Shown piece by piece: positions 43,366-52,946 of a DNA stretch of 64,000 nt. Every line of letters starts with the position of its first letter. Position 1 is the stretch's first letter. Both the position numbers and the translations under genes were made by a program. The notes beneath the pieces were generated by a model that searched no databases, was not told the DNA's origin, and worked only from the letters and a program-made list of their open reading frames with translations. The stretch covers positions 31,457-95,456 of the forward strand of contig JAEUNZ010000045.1 of assembly GCA_016790965.1 (NCBI GenBank). The letters run 5' to 3'. The stretch comes from SSSZ01 sp016790965. GTDB taxonomy: Bacteria; Pseudomonadota; Gammaproteobacteria; Burkholderiales; Rhodocyclaceae.

Positions 43366-44088
43366 GTGCCCGCCGCCGTATCTCTCGTTGACGTCGTCAA
43401 GCGTTTTGGTGCCGTGACCGCGCTGTCGGGGGTGTCCCTGGAAATTGCCGCGGGCGAATTCTTCGGGCTCCTGGGTCCTAACGGGGCCGGCAAGACGACG
43501 CTGATCTCCTGCCTAGCCGGTCTGGCACGGCCGGACTCCGGGAGCTTGAGCGTCCTGGGGCGCGATGTGGGGCGGGAATACCGGGAGGCGCGCCGTCTCC
43601 TGGGAATGGTTCCCCAGGAACTCGTTTTCGACCCCTTCTTCACCGTGCGCGAGACCTTGCGCATCCAGTCCGGCTACTTCGGCCTGCGCCGCAACGACGA
43701 CTGGATCGACGAAATCCTGGTCAATCTCGATCTCGCCTCCAAGGCCGAGGTCAATATGCGGCGCCTTTCCGGGGGGATGAAGCGCCGGGTCTTGGTGGCC
43801 CAGGCCCTGGTGCACAAGCCCCCGGTCATTGTCCTCGACGAGCCCACGGCCGGGGTGGATGTGGAATTGCGGCAAGGACTCTGGCAATTCGTGCGGCGCC
43901 TCAACGGCGAGGGGCACACCATCATCCTGACCACCCATTATCTGGAGGAAGCCGAGGCCCTTTGCGGGCGCATTGCCCTGATGAAGCAGGGACGCGTCGT
44001 GGCCCTGGATACCCGGGAAGCGCTCATGGCAGCTCACCAGGGTGCCTCGCTAGAGGAAGTGTTCGTGAGGGTGATGAAAAATGCTTAG
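43366..44088 (+). CDS. ABC exporter ATP-binding protein (YadG-like)
   Basis: 240 residues: Walker A GPNGAGKTTLISC, signature RLSGGMKRRVLVAQALVH, Walker B VIVLDEPTAGVD. It pairs with the permease that follows (8-bp overlap). GTG start has no recognisable ribosome-binding site in the 18 bp left between it and the inserted repeat. Substrate unknown; genes of this kind often accompany murA and mla genes. Confidence 0.9.
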   Translation: MPAAVSLVDVVKRFGAVTALSGVSLEIAAGEFFGLLGPNGAGKTTLISCLAGLARPDSGSLSVLGRDVGREYREARRLLGMVPQELVFDPFFTVRETLRIQSGYFGLRRNDDWIDEILVNLDLASKAEVNMRRLSGGMKRRVLVAQALVHKPPVIVLDEPTAGVDVELRQGLWQFVRRLNGEGHTIILTTHYLEEAEALCGRIALMKQGRVVALDTREALMAAHQGASLEEVFVRVMKNA

Positions 44089-44833
44089 CTTCTGGACGCT
44101 GTTCAGCAAGGAAGTGCTGCGCTTCTGGAAAGTGAGCTTTCAGACCGTCGCGGCGCCGGTGCTCACTGCGCTGCTGTACCTCCTCATCTTTGGCCATGTC
44201 CTCGACGAGCATGTGGCTGTCCACGGGGTGCGCTACATCGCCTTCCTCGTGCCCGGTCTGGTCATGATGCAGGTGCTGCAGAACGCCTTCGCCAATTCGT
44301 CCTCCAGCCTGATCCAGTCCAAGGTGACCGGGTCCATCATTTTTGTGCTGCTGTCGCCCATTTCCTACGGGGCGTTTTTTGCTGCCTACACATTGGCCGC
44401 CATGGTACGGGGCCTGATGGTGGCGGTGGGCGTCCTGGCGGTGACCGCCTGGTTCGCACCGCTGCGCGTAGAGGCGCCCCTGTGGATTTTCGCCTTTGCG
44501 CTGGCGGGAGGCGGTGTGCTCGGTGCCCTGGGGGTGATTGCCGGCATCTGGGCCGAAAAATTCGACCAGCTCGCAGCCTTTCAGAACTTTCTGGTGATGC
44601 CGCTGACCATGCTTTCCGGCGTCTTTTATTCTATACACTCGCTGCCAGAATTCTGGCAGCGCGTCTCCCATTACAATCCTGTTTTTTACATGATCGACGG
44701 CTTCCGCTATGGCTTTTTCGGCGTCTCCGACGTGCCGCCGCACCAGAGCCTGCTCGTGGTCGTCACCAGCCTTGCGGCAGTCTCGGCGCTCACCCTCGGG
44801 CTCCTGAAGCGTGGCTGGAAACTGAGGGCATAA
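44081..44833 (+). CDS. ABC exporter permease (YadH-like, ABC-2 type)
   Basis: 250 residues with six hydrophobic segments; ABC-2 family. MLSFWTLFSKEVLRFWKVSFQTV is the usual amphipathic start (given here as the first 20: MLSFWTLFSKEVLRFWKVSF), and FQNFLVMPLTMLSGVFYSI is the conserved late helix. Works with the ATPase encoded just before. Confidence 0.9.
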   Translation: MLSFWTLFSKEVLRFWKVSFQTVAAPVLTALLYLLIFGHVLDEHVAVHGVRYIAFLVPGLVMMQVLQNAFANSSSSLIQSKVTGSIIFVLLSPISYGAFFAAYTLAAMVRGLMVAVGVLAVTAWFAPLRVEAPLWIFAFALAGGGVLGALGVIAGIWAEKFDQLAAFQNFLVMPLTMLSGVFYSIHSLPEFWQRVSHYNPVFYMIDGFRYGFFGVSDVPPHQSLLVVVTSLAAVSALTLGLLKRGWKLRA

Positions 44834-44835
44834 CA

Positions 44836-45073
44836 ATGATGCACCCCGAACAGATCAAACAACTCATCCTCGCCGGGCTCGCCTGCGAACATCTTTCCGT
44901 CGATGGCGACGGCCACCACTTCGACGCCGTCGTGGTGAGCGCCGAATTTGCCGGCAAGAACCGCGTCCAACGCCAGCAGCGGGTTTACCAGACCCTGCGC
45001 GAACGCCTCGATACCGGGGAACTGCACGCGCTGTCGTTCAAGACCTACACCCCACAAGAATGGAGCGCCCAGC

Positions 45074-45081
<8 letters not shown>
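44836..45081 (+). CDS. ibaG: BolA family protein (IbaG type)
   Basis: 81 residues with the BolA fold: SVDGDGHHFDAVVVSAEFAG then NRVQRQQRVYQTL and ELHALSFKTYT. Small BolA/IbaG proteins act with monothiol glutaredoxins on Fe-S clusters. Position directly before murA is conserved in many proteobacteria. Two bases after the permease stop. Confidence 0.92.
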
Positions 45082-46327
<1,246 letters not shown>

Positions 46328-46354
46328 TTCGCGAGTTTCTGGCGTATGCCAAAA

Positions 46355-46376
46355 AAGCGCGTTTTCGAGCGCGCTT
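46355..46376 (-). terminator. duplicated rho-independent terminator, distal copy
   Basis: On the minus strand a 7-bp stem (AAGCGCG/CGCGCTT) is followed by a T run, so it serves the CDF transporter gene. It duplicates the one at 46425. Confidence 0.65.
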
Positions 46377-46424
46377 CGGTGAAGCGGGTGCACTGATTCG
46401 CGAGTTTCTGGCGTATGCCAAAAA

Positions 46425-46446
46425 AAGCGCGTTTTCGAGCGCGCTT
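46425..46446 (-). terminator. rho-independent terminator of the CDF gene, proximal copy
   Basis: Same 7-bp stem and T run as the copy at 46355, 31 bp beyond the CDF stop codon. Confidence 0.7.
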
Positions 46447-46476
46447 CGGTGAAGCGGGTGCTTTGAGCGCCGTCGC

Positions 46477-47370
46477 TCAGCTTTCCCGTTTGTCGTCCGG
46501 TTCGAAGAACACCCAGCGGATTTCCGGGAAGGTGGCCTTCAACCCGTCCTGGACGCGATTGACGTCGTCCACCAGACGGCCTGCATCCTGGCCCTCACTC
46601 ATGCGCGCCTTGACTGCAACGAAGATGTAGCTGCCCATTTGCAGGCTCATCAGGTCGTACAACTCGGCGATTTCGTCTCGTCCTGCGATCCAGGTGCGCA
46701 TCGCGGCAACGGTTTCCGGCGCGGCGCTCTCCCCGATCAGCAGACTCTGCACCTGGAAGCCGACGCCGACGGCGACGATCACCAGCAGTACCCCGACGGC
46801 GATGCTGCCCGCGGCGTCGAAGAGCGGGTTCCCGGTGATCGCCGCCAGACTGATGGCTAGCAGGGCGAAGGCCAGGCCCAGCAGGGCCGCGATATCCTCG
46901 CCCATGATGACGACCAGTTCCGCTTCGCGGCTTTCCTTGAAGTAGCGCCACAGGGGCATGGGACCAGCCTTTTCACGGATTTCGGCGATGCATCCCTTGA
47001 GGGACCATGCCTCCAGTGCGAAGCCGACGGCCAGGACGATGATCGCGACGAGGGGGTTTTCCACCGGCTCGGGGTGGGCGAATTTGTGCACACCTTCGTA
47101 GATGGAGAAGGCGCCGCCGAGGGAGAAGAGCATCAGGGCCACCACGAAGGACCAGAAATAGGTTGCCTTGCCGAAGCCCATGGGGTGCTGTGCGGTGGGC
47201 TCCTTCTTGGCCTGCTTGAGGCCGAGGAGAAGGAGGAGCTGGTTGGCGCAGTCGGCGCTGCTATGGACCGCCTCGGCCATCATGGCAGAGGAACCGGTAT
47301 AGAGGGCGGCGGCGGCTTTGGAAGCGGCGATGCCGGCATTGGCAGTCAGGGCGTAGACGATGGCGCTCAT
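46477..47370 (-). CDS. cation diffusion facilitator transporter (ZnT9-like)
   Basis: 297 residues, inner membrane, probably divalent-metal/proton exchange. The first metal motif is AEAVHSSADCANQLLLLLGL; the second is MGEDIAALLGLAF, where Glu-Asp replaces the usual His-Asp, the hallmark of the SLC30A9-like subgroup. Six hydrophobic segments within the first 210 residues, then a C-terminal cytoplasmic domain. Divergent from hisG, 52 bp apart. Confidence 0.88.
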   Translation of the reverse strand: MSAIVYALTANAGIAASKAAAALYTGSSAMMAEAVHSSADCANQLLLLLGLKQAKKEPTAQHPMGFGKATYFWSFVVALMLFSLGGAFSIYEGVHKFAHPEPVENPLVAIIVLAVGFALEAWSLKGCIAEIREKAGPMPLWRYFKESREAELVVIMGEDIAALLGLAFALLAISLAAITGNPLFDAAGSIAVGVLLVIVAVGVGFQVQSLLIGESAAPETVAAMRTWIAGRDEIAELYDLMSLQMGSYIFVAVKARMSEGQDAGRLVDDVNRVQDGLKATFPEIRWVFFEPDDKRES

Positions 47371-47389
47371 GGGAGGTCAGGGGCTTTGC

Positions 47390-47409
47390 GGTAAAATCCG
47401 CTTTTTACC
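47390..47409. promoter_or_regulatory. inverted repeat in the CDF-hisG divergent region
   Basis: GGTAAAA-N6-TTTTACC, perfect 7-bp arms, 13 bp upstream of the hisG GTG. TAAAAT within it could be a -10 for hisG. A regulator site or a hairpin is possible. Confidence 0.4.
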
Positions 47410-47422
47410 ACGAGATCATCCC

Positions 47423-48067
47423 GTGAACGGCATCACCATCGCCCTTTCCAAGGGCCGCATCTTCGACGAGACCCTCCCCCTGCTGGCCGCGGCGGGCATC
47501 GTCCCCAACGAAAACCCCGAAACTTCAAGAAAGCTCATCATCGGCACCAACCGGCCCGAGGTGCGGGTGGTCATCGTGCGCGCCACCGATGTGCCCACCT
47601 ACGTCCAGTACGGCGCTGCCGACCTCGGCGTGGCCGGCAAGGACGTGCTCATCGAGCACGGCGGCGAAGGCCTCTACGCCCCCCTCGACCTCAAGATCGC
47701 CAAGTGCCGCATGATGGTGGCCGTCCCCGCCGGCTTCGATTACGACAAGGCCGTGCGCCAGGGCGCCCGCCTCAAGGTGGCCAGCAAGTACATCAAGACC
47801 GCGCGGGAGCACTTCGCCGCCAAGGGCGTCCATGTGGACCTCATCAAGCTCTACGGCTCCATGGAACTCGCCCCCCTGGCCGGGTTGGCCGACGCCATCG
47901 TGGACCTGGTGTCCACCGGCGGCACGCTGAAGGCCAACAATCTGGTGGCAGTGGAGGACATCATGCCCATTTCCAGCCGCCTGGTGGTCAATCAGGCCTC
48001 CCTCAAGGTCAAGCGGGAAACCCTGCAACCCATCCTCGACGCCTTTGCCGGGGCGGTGGAGAAATAA
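47423..48067 (+). CDS. hisG: ATP phosphoribosyltransferase, short form
   Basis: Joins ATP and PRPP in the first step of histidine synthesis. 214 residues, the short form that lacks the regulatory C-terminal domain and normally needs HisZ, which is not in this window. ALSKGRIFDETLPLL, DLGVAGKDVLIEHG and the PRPP loop ADAIVDLVSTGGTLKANNL are seen. GTG start at 47423. Confidence 0.95.
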   Translation: MNGITIALSKGRIFDETLPLLAAAGIVPNENPETSRKLIIGTNRPEVRVVIVRATDVPTYVQYGAADLGVAGKDVLIEHGGEGLYAPLDLKIAKCRMMVAVPAGFDYDKAVRQGARLKVASKYIKTAREHFAAKGVHVDLIKLYGSMELAPLAGLADAIVDLVSTGGTLKANNLVAVEDIMPISSRLVVNQASLKVKRETLQPILDAFAGAVEK

Positions 48068-48068
48068 G

Positions 48069-49373
48069 ATGACCGTGCCCATTCAACGCCTATCCACGGC
48101 CGACGCCGATTTCACGGCCCGCATCGACACCCTGCTGGCCTTCGAGGGTGCCGCCGATGACGCCATCGAGCGTACCGTTGCCGCCATCCTGGCCGAGGTC
48201 AAGACCCGGGGCGATGCCGCCGTGGTCGAGTACACCAATCGCTTCGACCGCCTGTCTGCCGCTTCCATGGCGGACCTGGAACTGAGCCGGGCCGAACTCC
48301 AGGCCGCCCTCGAAGGCCTGCCCGCCGACCGCCGTGCCGCCCTGGAAGCCGCCGCCGGTCGCATCCGCGTCTACCACGAGCGGCAGAAGATGGAAGGCTG
48401 GGCCTATACCGAAGCCGACGGCACCAAACTCGGGATGATGGTCACGCCGCTGGACCGGGTCGGTCTCTACGTGCCGGGGGGCAAGGCGGCCTACCCTTCG
48501 TCGGTGTTGATGAATGCCATTCCTGCCAAGGTGGCGGGCGTCAAAGAACTGATCATGGTGGTTCCCACCCCGGACGGCGAAAAGAATCAACTGGTGCTGG
48601 CGGCAGCCTGCCTGGCCGGTGTAGACCGCGTCTTCGCCATCGGCGGTGCTCAGGCCATCGGCGCCTTGGCCTACGGCACCGCTACTGTGCCCCAGGTGGA
48701 CAAGATCGTCGGCCCGGGCAACGCCTACGTGGCCACGGCCAAGCGCAGGGTCTTCGGCATCGTGGGGATCGACATGGTGGCCGGCCCTTCCGAAATCCTG
48801 GTGGTGTCGGATGGCTCCGGCAATCCGGACTGGGTGGCCATGGACCTCTTTTCGCAAGCCGAACACGACGAACTGGCCCAATCCATCCTCATCTGCACCG
48901 ACGCGGCCTTCATCGATCAGGTGCAAGCCAGCATCGACAAACTCCTGCCCACCATGCCGCGCCGGGCCGTGATCGAGACTTCCCTCACCAACCGCGGCGC
49001 CCTCATCCAGGTGCGGGATCTTGCCGAGGCCATCGCCATCGCCAACCGGGTGGCGCCGGAGCACCTGGAGCTTTCCCTGGCCGACCCCGACCCCTGGGTC
49101 GGGCACATCCACCACGCCGGGGCCATCTTCATCGGCCACTACACCTCGGAATCCCTGGGCGACTACTGCGCCGGACCCAACCACGTGCTGCCGACCTCCG
49201 GCAGCGCCCGCTTTTCCTCGCCCCTGGGGGTCTATGATTTCCAGAAGCGCACCAGCCTGATCAAGGTATCGAAGGCCGGGGCGCAGACCCTGGGCAAGAT
49301 CGCCTCGACCCTGGCCCAGGGCGAAGGCCTGCCGGCCCACGCGAAATCGGCCGAATACCGGCTGGAATCCTGA
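48069..49373 (+). CDS. hisD: histidinol dehydrogenase
   Basis: Zinc enzyme for the last two oxidations of histidine synthesis. 434 residues. Zn and catalytic motifs: GPSEILVVSD, LFSQAEHDELAQSIL, NRVAPEHLELSL and SLGDYCAGPNHVLPT. One base after hisG. Its stop overlaps the start of the chromate transporter gene. Confidence 0.97.
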   Translation: MTVPIQRLSTADADFTARIDTLLAFEGAADDAIERTVAAILAEVKTRGDAAVVEYTNRFDRLSAASMADLELSRAELQAALEGLPADRRAALEAAAGRIRVYHERQKMEGWAYTEADGTKLGMMVTPLDRVGLYVPGGKAAYPSSVLMNAIPAKVAGVKELIMVVPTPDGEKNQLVLAAACLAGVDRVFAIGGAQAIGALAYGTATVPQVDKIVGPGNAYVATAKRRVFGIVGIDMVAGPSEILVVSDGSGNPDWVAMDLFSQAEHDELAQSILICTDAAFIDQVQASIDKLLPTMPRRAVIETSLTNRGALIQVRDLAEAIAIANRVAPEHLELSLADPDPWVGHIHHAGAIFIGHYTSESLGDYCAGPNHVLPTSGSARFSSPLGVYDFQKRTSLIKVSKAGAQTLGKIASTLAQGEGLPAHAKSAEYRLES

Positions 49374-49936
49374 TGGCGGAGGAGGGCGCTCCCAAGCCCG
49401 GCTTGAAGGAGCTCTTCCTCGGCTTTTCCTCGGTGGGCCTGTCCGGCTTCGGCGGCGTCCTGCCCTTCGCCCGGCGCATGCTGGTGGAGGAGCGGCGCTG
49501 GCTGACGGCGGAGGAATTCAACTTCCTTCTCGGCCTGTGCCAGTTCCTGCCCGGGCCCAACGTCATCAATCTCTCGGTGGCGGTGGGTTCCCGCTACCGG
49601 GGCGTGGCCGGGGCGGTGGCCGCTGCCGGGGGCCTGATGGGCGGCCCCCTGGTCATCGTCCTTCTGCTGGCCCTGCTCTATGACCGCTACGGCGAACTGG
49701 CTCTGGTTCAGGGTATGTTGCGGGGCATCGCCGCGGTGGGCTGCGGCCTGCTTTTCGCCACCGCCATCCGCATGGGTATGGCGGTACGCGACAAGCGCTT
49801 CTTCCTGCCCTTCGCAGGGCTCGTCTTCATTGGCATTGCCCTCCTGCGCTGGCCTCTGCCGGCGGTGATGGTGGCCCTGCTCGGGGTGTCCGCCGCCCTG
49901 GCCTACTGGCGCTTGCAGGATGCCGCTCCTCGCTGA
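49373..49936 (+). CDS. chrA: chromate transporter, short ChrA subunit 1
   Basis: 187 residues, CHR family half-protein. The family start FLGFSSVGLSGFGGVLPFARRM, then LCQFLPGPNVINLSVAVGSRY, and several hydrophobic helices. Short ChrA proteins act in pairs that export chromate or related anions. ATG overlaps the hisD stop (TGATG), so it is coupled to the his operon. Overlaps the next gene by 17 bp. Confidence 0.9.
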   Translation: MAEEGAPKPGLKELFLGFSSVGLSGFGGVLPFARRMLVEERRWLTAEEFNFLLGLCQFLPGPNVINLSVAVGSRYRGVAGAVAAAGGLMGGPLVIVLLLALLYDRYGELALVQGMLRGIAAVGCGLLFATAIRMGMAVRDKRFFLPFAGLVFIGIALLRWPLPAVMVALLGVSAALAYWRLQDAAPR

Positions 49937-50441
49937 GCTCTTCCTACAATTCGCGCTGCTCTTCTGCGTCGCCTTCGGCGGCGCCACGGCCCTGCTGCCG
50001 GAAATGCAGCGGGTGGTGGTGGAGCAGGAACACTGGCTGAGCGAGGCTACCTTCATCCACCTCTACGCCATCGCCCAGGCGGCCCCCGGCCCCAACGGCC
50101 TGGTGGTGACCCTCATCGGCTGGAAAGTCGCCGGCCTGGCCGGCGCCCTGGTGGCGACCTTGGCCATGTGCCTGCCCATGAGTGTGGTGATCTACTTTCT
50201 CATCCCCCGCTGGGAGCGCTTCCGCGGCGCGCCCTGGCAGCAGGCGGTGCAGATGGGGGTGGCGCCCCTGGCGGTGGGCCTGGTCTTCGCCGGAGCGGCG
50301 CTGATCGGCAGCGGGGCCGGCCTCGACTGGGCGGGCTGGGTTCTGGCGGCCGGAGCGGTCGCTCTCAACCTGCGTACCAAGCTCCATCCCCTGTGGTTTA
50401 TCGCCGCGGGGGCGGTGGCAGGATTGGCCGGCTGGGTGTGA
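49920..50441 (+). CDS. chrA: chromate transporter, short ChrA subunit 2
   Basis: 173 residues, second CHR half: LFCVAFGGATALLPEMQRVV and AIAQAAPGPNGLVVTLIGWK match the motifs of the first. Together the two make the equivalent of a full-length ChrA. It ends the plus-strand segment and converges on the inverted block that holds hisC. Confidence 0.9.
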   Translation: MPLLAELFLQFALLFCVAFGGATALLPEMQRVVVEQEHWLSEATFIHLYAIAQAAPGPNGLVVTLIGWKVAGLAGALVATLAMCLPMSVVIYFLIPRWERFRGAPWQQAVQMGVAPLAVGLVFAGAALIGSGAGLDWAGWVLAAGAVALNLRTKLHPLWFIAAGAVAGLAGWV

Positions 50442-50505
50442 GTCCCTCCCCACCACCCCTGGCGCGTCGGGTGGCACGCGGGTCAGGGTGTCAAGTATCG
50501 CGGGC

Positions 50506-50724
50506 TCAAGGCTGGTAAGGATTTTCCAGCGAAGCGATCAGCTCTTGAAACACTGCCCGGATCTGCTCTTCGGAGCACTCCATCAAGAGGGCGTCCTCGA
50601 AGGCATCCTGGGCGACCTGACGCAGTTCGGCGAGGTTTTCCCGCAGCACCTTGATTTTCTCGGTGCAGGAGACGACGGAGCCGTCGGGGCGCAGCCAGCG
50701 GATGTCTTCGGTTTTGGGGTTCAT
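50506..50724 (-). CDS. small conserved-looking protein of unknown function
   Basis: 72 residues, starting MNPKTEDIRWLRPDGSVVSC. Acidic, helical, with Cys at about 20 and 50; no signal or membrane helix. It follows the PAS gene by 13 bp in the same direction and is probably cotranscribed with it. Family not recognised. Confidence 0.6.
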   Translation of the reverse strand: MNPKTEDIRWLRPDGSVVSCTEKIKVLRENLAELRQVAQDAFEDALLMECSEEQIRAVFQELIASLENPYQP

Positions 50725-50737
50725 GGTCGGGCGGGGG

Positions 50738-51145
50738 CTATGCTGTTTGGACGGCGGTCGCGGCACTGAGTTCGGCGCTCTTCGGCGGGCTGGCGGGGCG
50801 GGCGACGGCGACGGATCCCAGGGGCTGGCCGGTGTCGTCGCTTACGACGGCGAAGCTCATCTCGACGTAGATGGTCTCTCCCGCCGCGGTGAGGGCCTTG
50901 GTGCGGGTCGGGCTGCCGTCACCCCGCGTCCGGCCGGCCGCGAGGGCACGGTGGTAGCCGTTCCAGTGGGCGCTGCGCAGACGCTCGGGGATGATGATGT
51001 CGAGGCTCCGCCCAAGGACTGCCGCGGCGGTGTGGCCAAAGAGGGCCTCTGCGGCGCGGTTCCAGAGCACGATGCGGCCAGCGAGGTCGGCGTAGATCAG
51101 GGCGTCGGCCATCTGCTCGGCGACCGCCGCATAGGGGGCGGTCAA
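50738..51145 (-). CDS. stand-alone PAS domain protein
   Basis: 135 residues, almost entirely one PAS domain: DALIYADLAGRIVLWNRAAE, then LFGHTAAAVLGRSLDIIIPE and a PAC-like end. No output domain. Such single PAS proteins can sense small ligands or act as partners of other signalling proteins. It lies downstream of hisC; 79 bp with a GC-rich hairpin separate them. Confidence 0.8.
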   Translation of the reverse strand: MTAPYAAVAEQMADALIYADLAGRIVLWNRAAEALFGHTAAAVLGRSLDIIIPERLRSAHWNGYHRALAAGRTRGDGSPTRTKALTAAGETIYVEMSFAVVSDDTGQPLGSVAVARPASPPKSAELSAATAVQTA

Positions 51146-51224
51146 GGGACAACCCTCCCGTCGCTGCGCGCCACCCTCCCCGGGGGAGGGGGAGCGCTCC
51201 CTTCGGGCGGCCGGGCGGGAACGC

Positions 51225-52292
51225 TCATGCCAGGATGGCGGTCAGGGCGGCGACGAGGCGCTCGCACTCGGCGGCGGTGCCGACGGTGATGCGCAGGTGC
51301 TGGTCGATCCGCGGCAGGCGGAAGTGGCGCACGATGATGCTGCGCTCCCGCAGGGCCTGGGCCAGGGTACCGGCGTCGTGGCCGGGGTGGCGGGCGAAGA
51401 GGAAGTTGGCCGCCGAAGGCAGCACGGCGAAGCCCAGACTCGCGAGGGCGGTGGTGAGCCGTTCCCGGGTGGCGATGACGGCCCGGCGGGAGCGCTCGAA
51501 GTGCTCCCTGTCTTCCAGGGCCGCGACGGCGCCGACCAGGGCCAGGCGGTCGAGGGGGTAGGAATTGAAGCTGTTTTTCACCCGCTCCAGGGCCTCGATC
51601 AGGTCGGGGTGGCCCACCGCGTAGCCCACCCGCAGGCCGGCCAGGGAGCGGGACTTGGAAAGCGTATGGACGACCAGGAGGTTGTCCCGCGTCCGGGTGA
51701 GGGGAATGGCGGTCTCGCCGCCGAAATCCACATAGGCTTCATCGACCACGATCACGGCATCGGGATTGCCGGCGGCAATGCGGTCCACGGCCTCCAGGGG
51801 CAGCAAACGACCGGTGGGGGCGTTGGGGTTGGGGAAGATGATGCCCCCGCACGCCCCGCCGTAGGCCGCGGGGTCGATGGCGAAATCCTCGTCCAGGGGC
51901 ACGGCGCGGTAGTCGACGCCATAAAGCCCGCAATACACCGGATAGAAGCTGTAGGTGATGTCGGGGAAGAGCAGGGGCGCGTCGTGCTTCAGAAGCGCCT
52001 GGAAGACGTGGGCCAGCACCTCGTCGGAGCCGTTGCCGAGGAAGACCTTGCCGGGCGCGACGCCGTACTCCCGCGCCACGGCCGCCTTCAGGGCCTCCCC
52101 GTTGGGGTCCGGGTAGAGGCGCAGGCGGGCGCCGTCGTCGCCCAGTTCGGCGCGGATCGCCGCCAGTACCCGGGGGGAGGGCGGGTAGGGGTTTTCGTTG
52201 GTGTTGAGCTTGACCAGGTCGGCGATCCTGGGTTGCTCGCCGGGAACATAGGGGGTGAGGCCGCGGACGGCCTGGCTCCAGAAGCGACTCAT
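51225..52292 (-). CDS. hisC: histidinol-phosphate aminotransferase
   Basis: PLP enzyme of histidine synthesis, 355 residues. KLNTNENPYPPSPRV at the N-terminus, FPNPNAPTGRLLP, VDEAYVDFGG and the PLP-lysine motif HTLSKSRSLAGLRVGYAV. It is on the opposite strand to the other his genes and is divergent from hisB (66 bp between starts), unlike the usual hisGDC order. The start ATG at 52292 gives normal length. Confidence 0.96.
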   Translation of the reverse strand: MSRFWSQAVRGLTPYVPGEQPRIADLVKLNTNENPYPPSPRVLAAIRAELGDDGARLRLYPDPNGEALKAAVAREYGVAPGKVFLGNGSDEVLAHVFQALLKHDAPLLFPDITYSFYPVYCGLYGVDYRAVPLDEDFAIDPAAYGGACGGIIFPNPNAPTGRLLPLEAVDRIAAGNPDAVIVVDEAYVDFGGETAIPLTRTRDNLLVVHTLSKSRSLAGLRVGYAVGHPDLIEALERVKNSFNSYPLDRLALVGAVAALEDREHFERSRRAVIATRERLTTALASLGFAVLPSAANFLFARHPGHDAGTLAQALRERSIIVRHFRLPRIDQHLRITVGTAAECERLVAALTAILA

Positions 52293-52358
52293 GGCGGCGG
52301 GAAGGGCGGAAACAGGGCGAAATGGTATCATGCCGCTTTGCCCGAACGCCGCTGCGCC

Positions 52359-52946
52359 ATGCGTCAAGCCGAAATCACCCGCAACACCCTGGAGACCCGC
52401 ATCACCGTGCGTCTCGACCTGGACGGCGCCGGCCGGGGCCGCTTCGCCACCGGCGTGCCCTTTCTCGACCACATGCTGGACCAGATCGCCCGCCATGGCC
52501 TGATCGACCTCGACGTCGAGGCCACCGGCGACCTGCATATCGATGCCCATCACACGGTCGAGGATATCGGCATCACGGTCGGGCAGGCCCTTGCCCAGGC
52601 CTGGGGCGACAAGAAGGGGCTCACCCGCTATGGCCATGCCTACGTTCCGCTGGACGAGGCCCTCTCCCGCGTGGTGATCGACCTTTCCGGTCGCCCCGGG
52701 CTCGATTTCAATGTCGCATTCACCCGCGCCTGGGTGGGGCAGTTCGACGTGGATCTGGTGCGCGAATTCTTCCAGGGCCTGGTGAACCACGCCGGCATGA
52801 CCCTGCACATCGACAACCTGCGCGGCGTCAACGCCCATCACCAGGCCGAGACGGTCTTCAAGGCCTTCGGCCGCGCCCTGCGCATGGCGGCGACGCCCGA
52901 TCCCCGCATGGCTGGCACCATGCCCTCGACCAAGGGGTCGCTGTGA
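52359..52946 (+). CDS. hisB: imidazoleglycerol-phosphate dehydratase
   Basis: 195-residue monofunctional enzyme, Mn-dependent. Metal ligands in FLDHMLDQIARHG, DAHHTVEDIGI and NAHHQAETVFKAFGRAL. It starts a second, plus-strand segment hisBHAFIE, which needs its own promoter in the 66-bp gap with hisC. Confidence 0.97.
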   Translation: MRQAEITRNTLETRITVRLDLDGAGRGRFATGVPFLDHMLDQIARHGLIDLDVEATGDLHIDAHHTVEDIGITVGQALAQAWGDKKGLTRYGHAYVPLDEALSRVVIDLSGRPGLDFNVAFTRAWVGQFDVDLVREFFQGLVNHAGMTLHIDNLRGVNAHHQAETVFKAFGRALRMAATPDPRMAGTMPSTKGSL

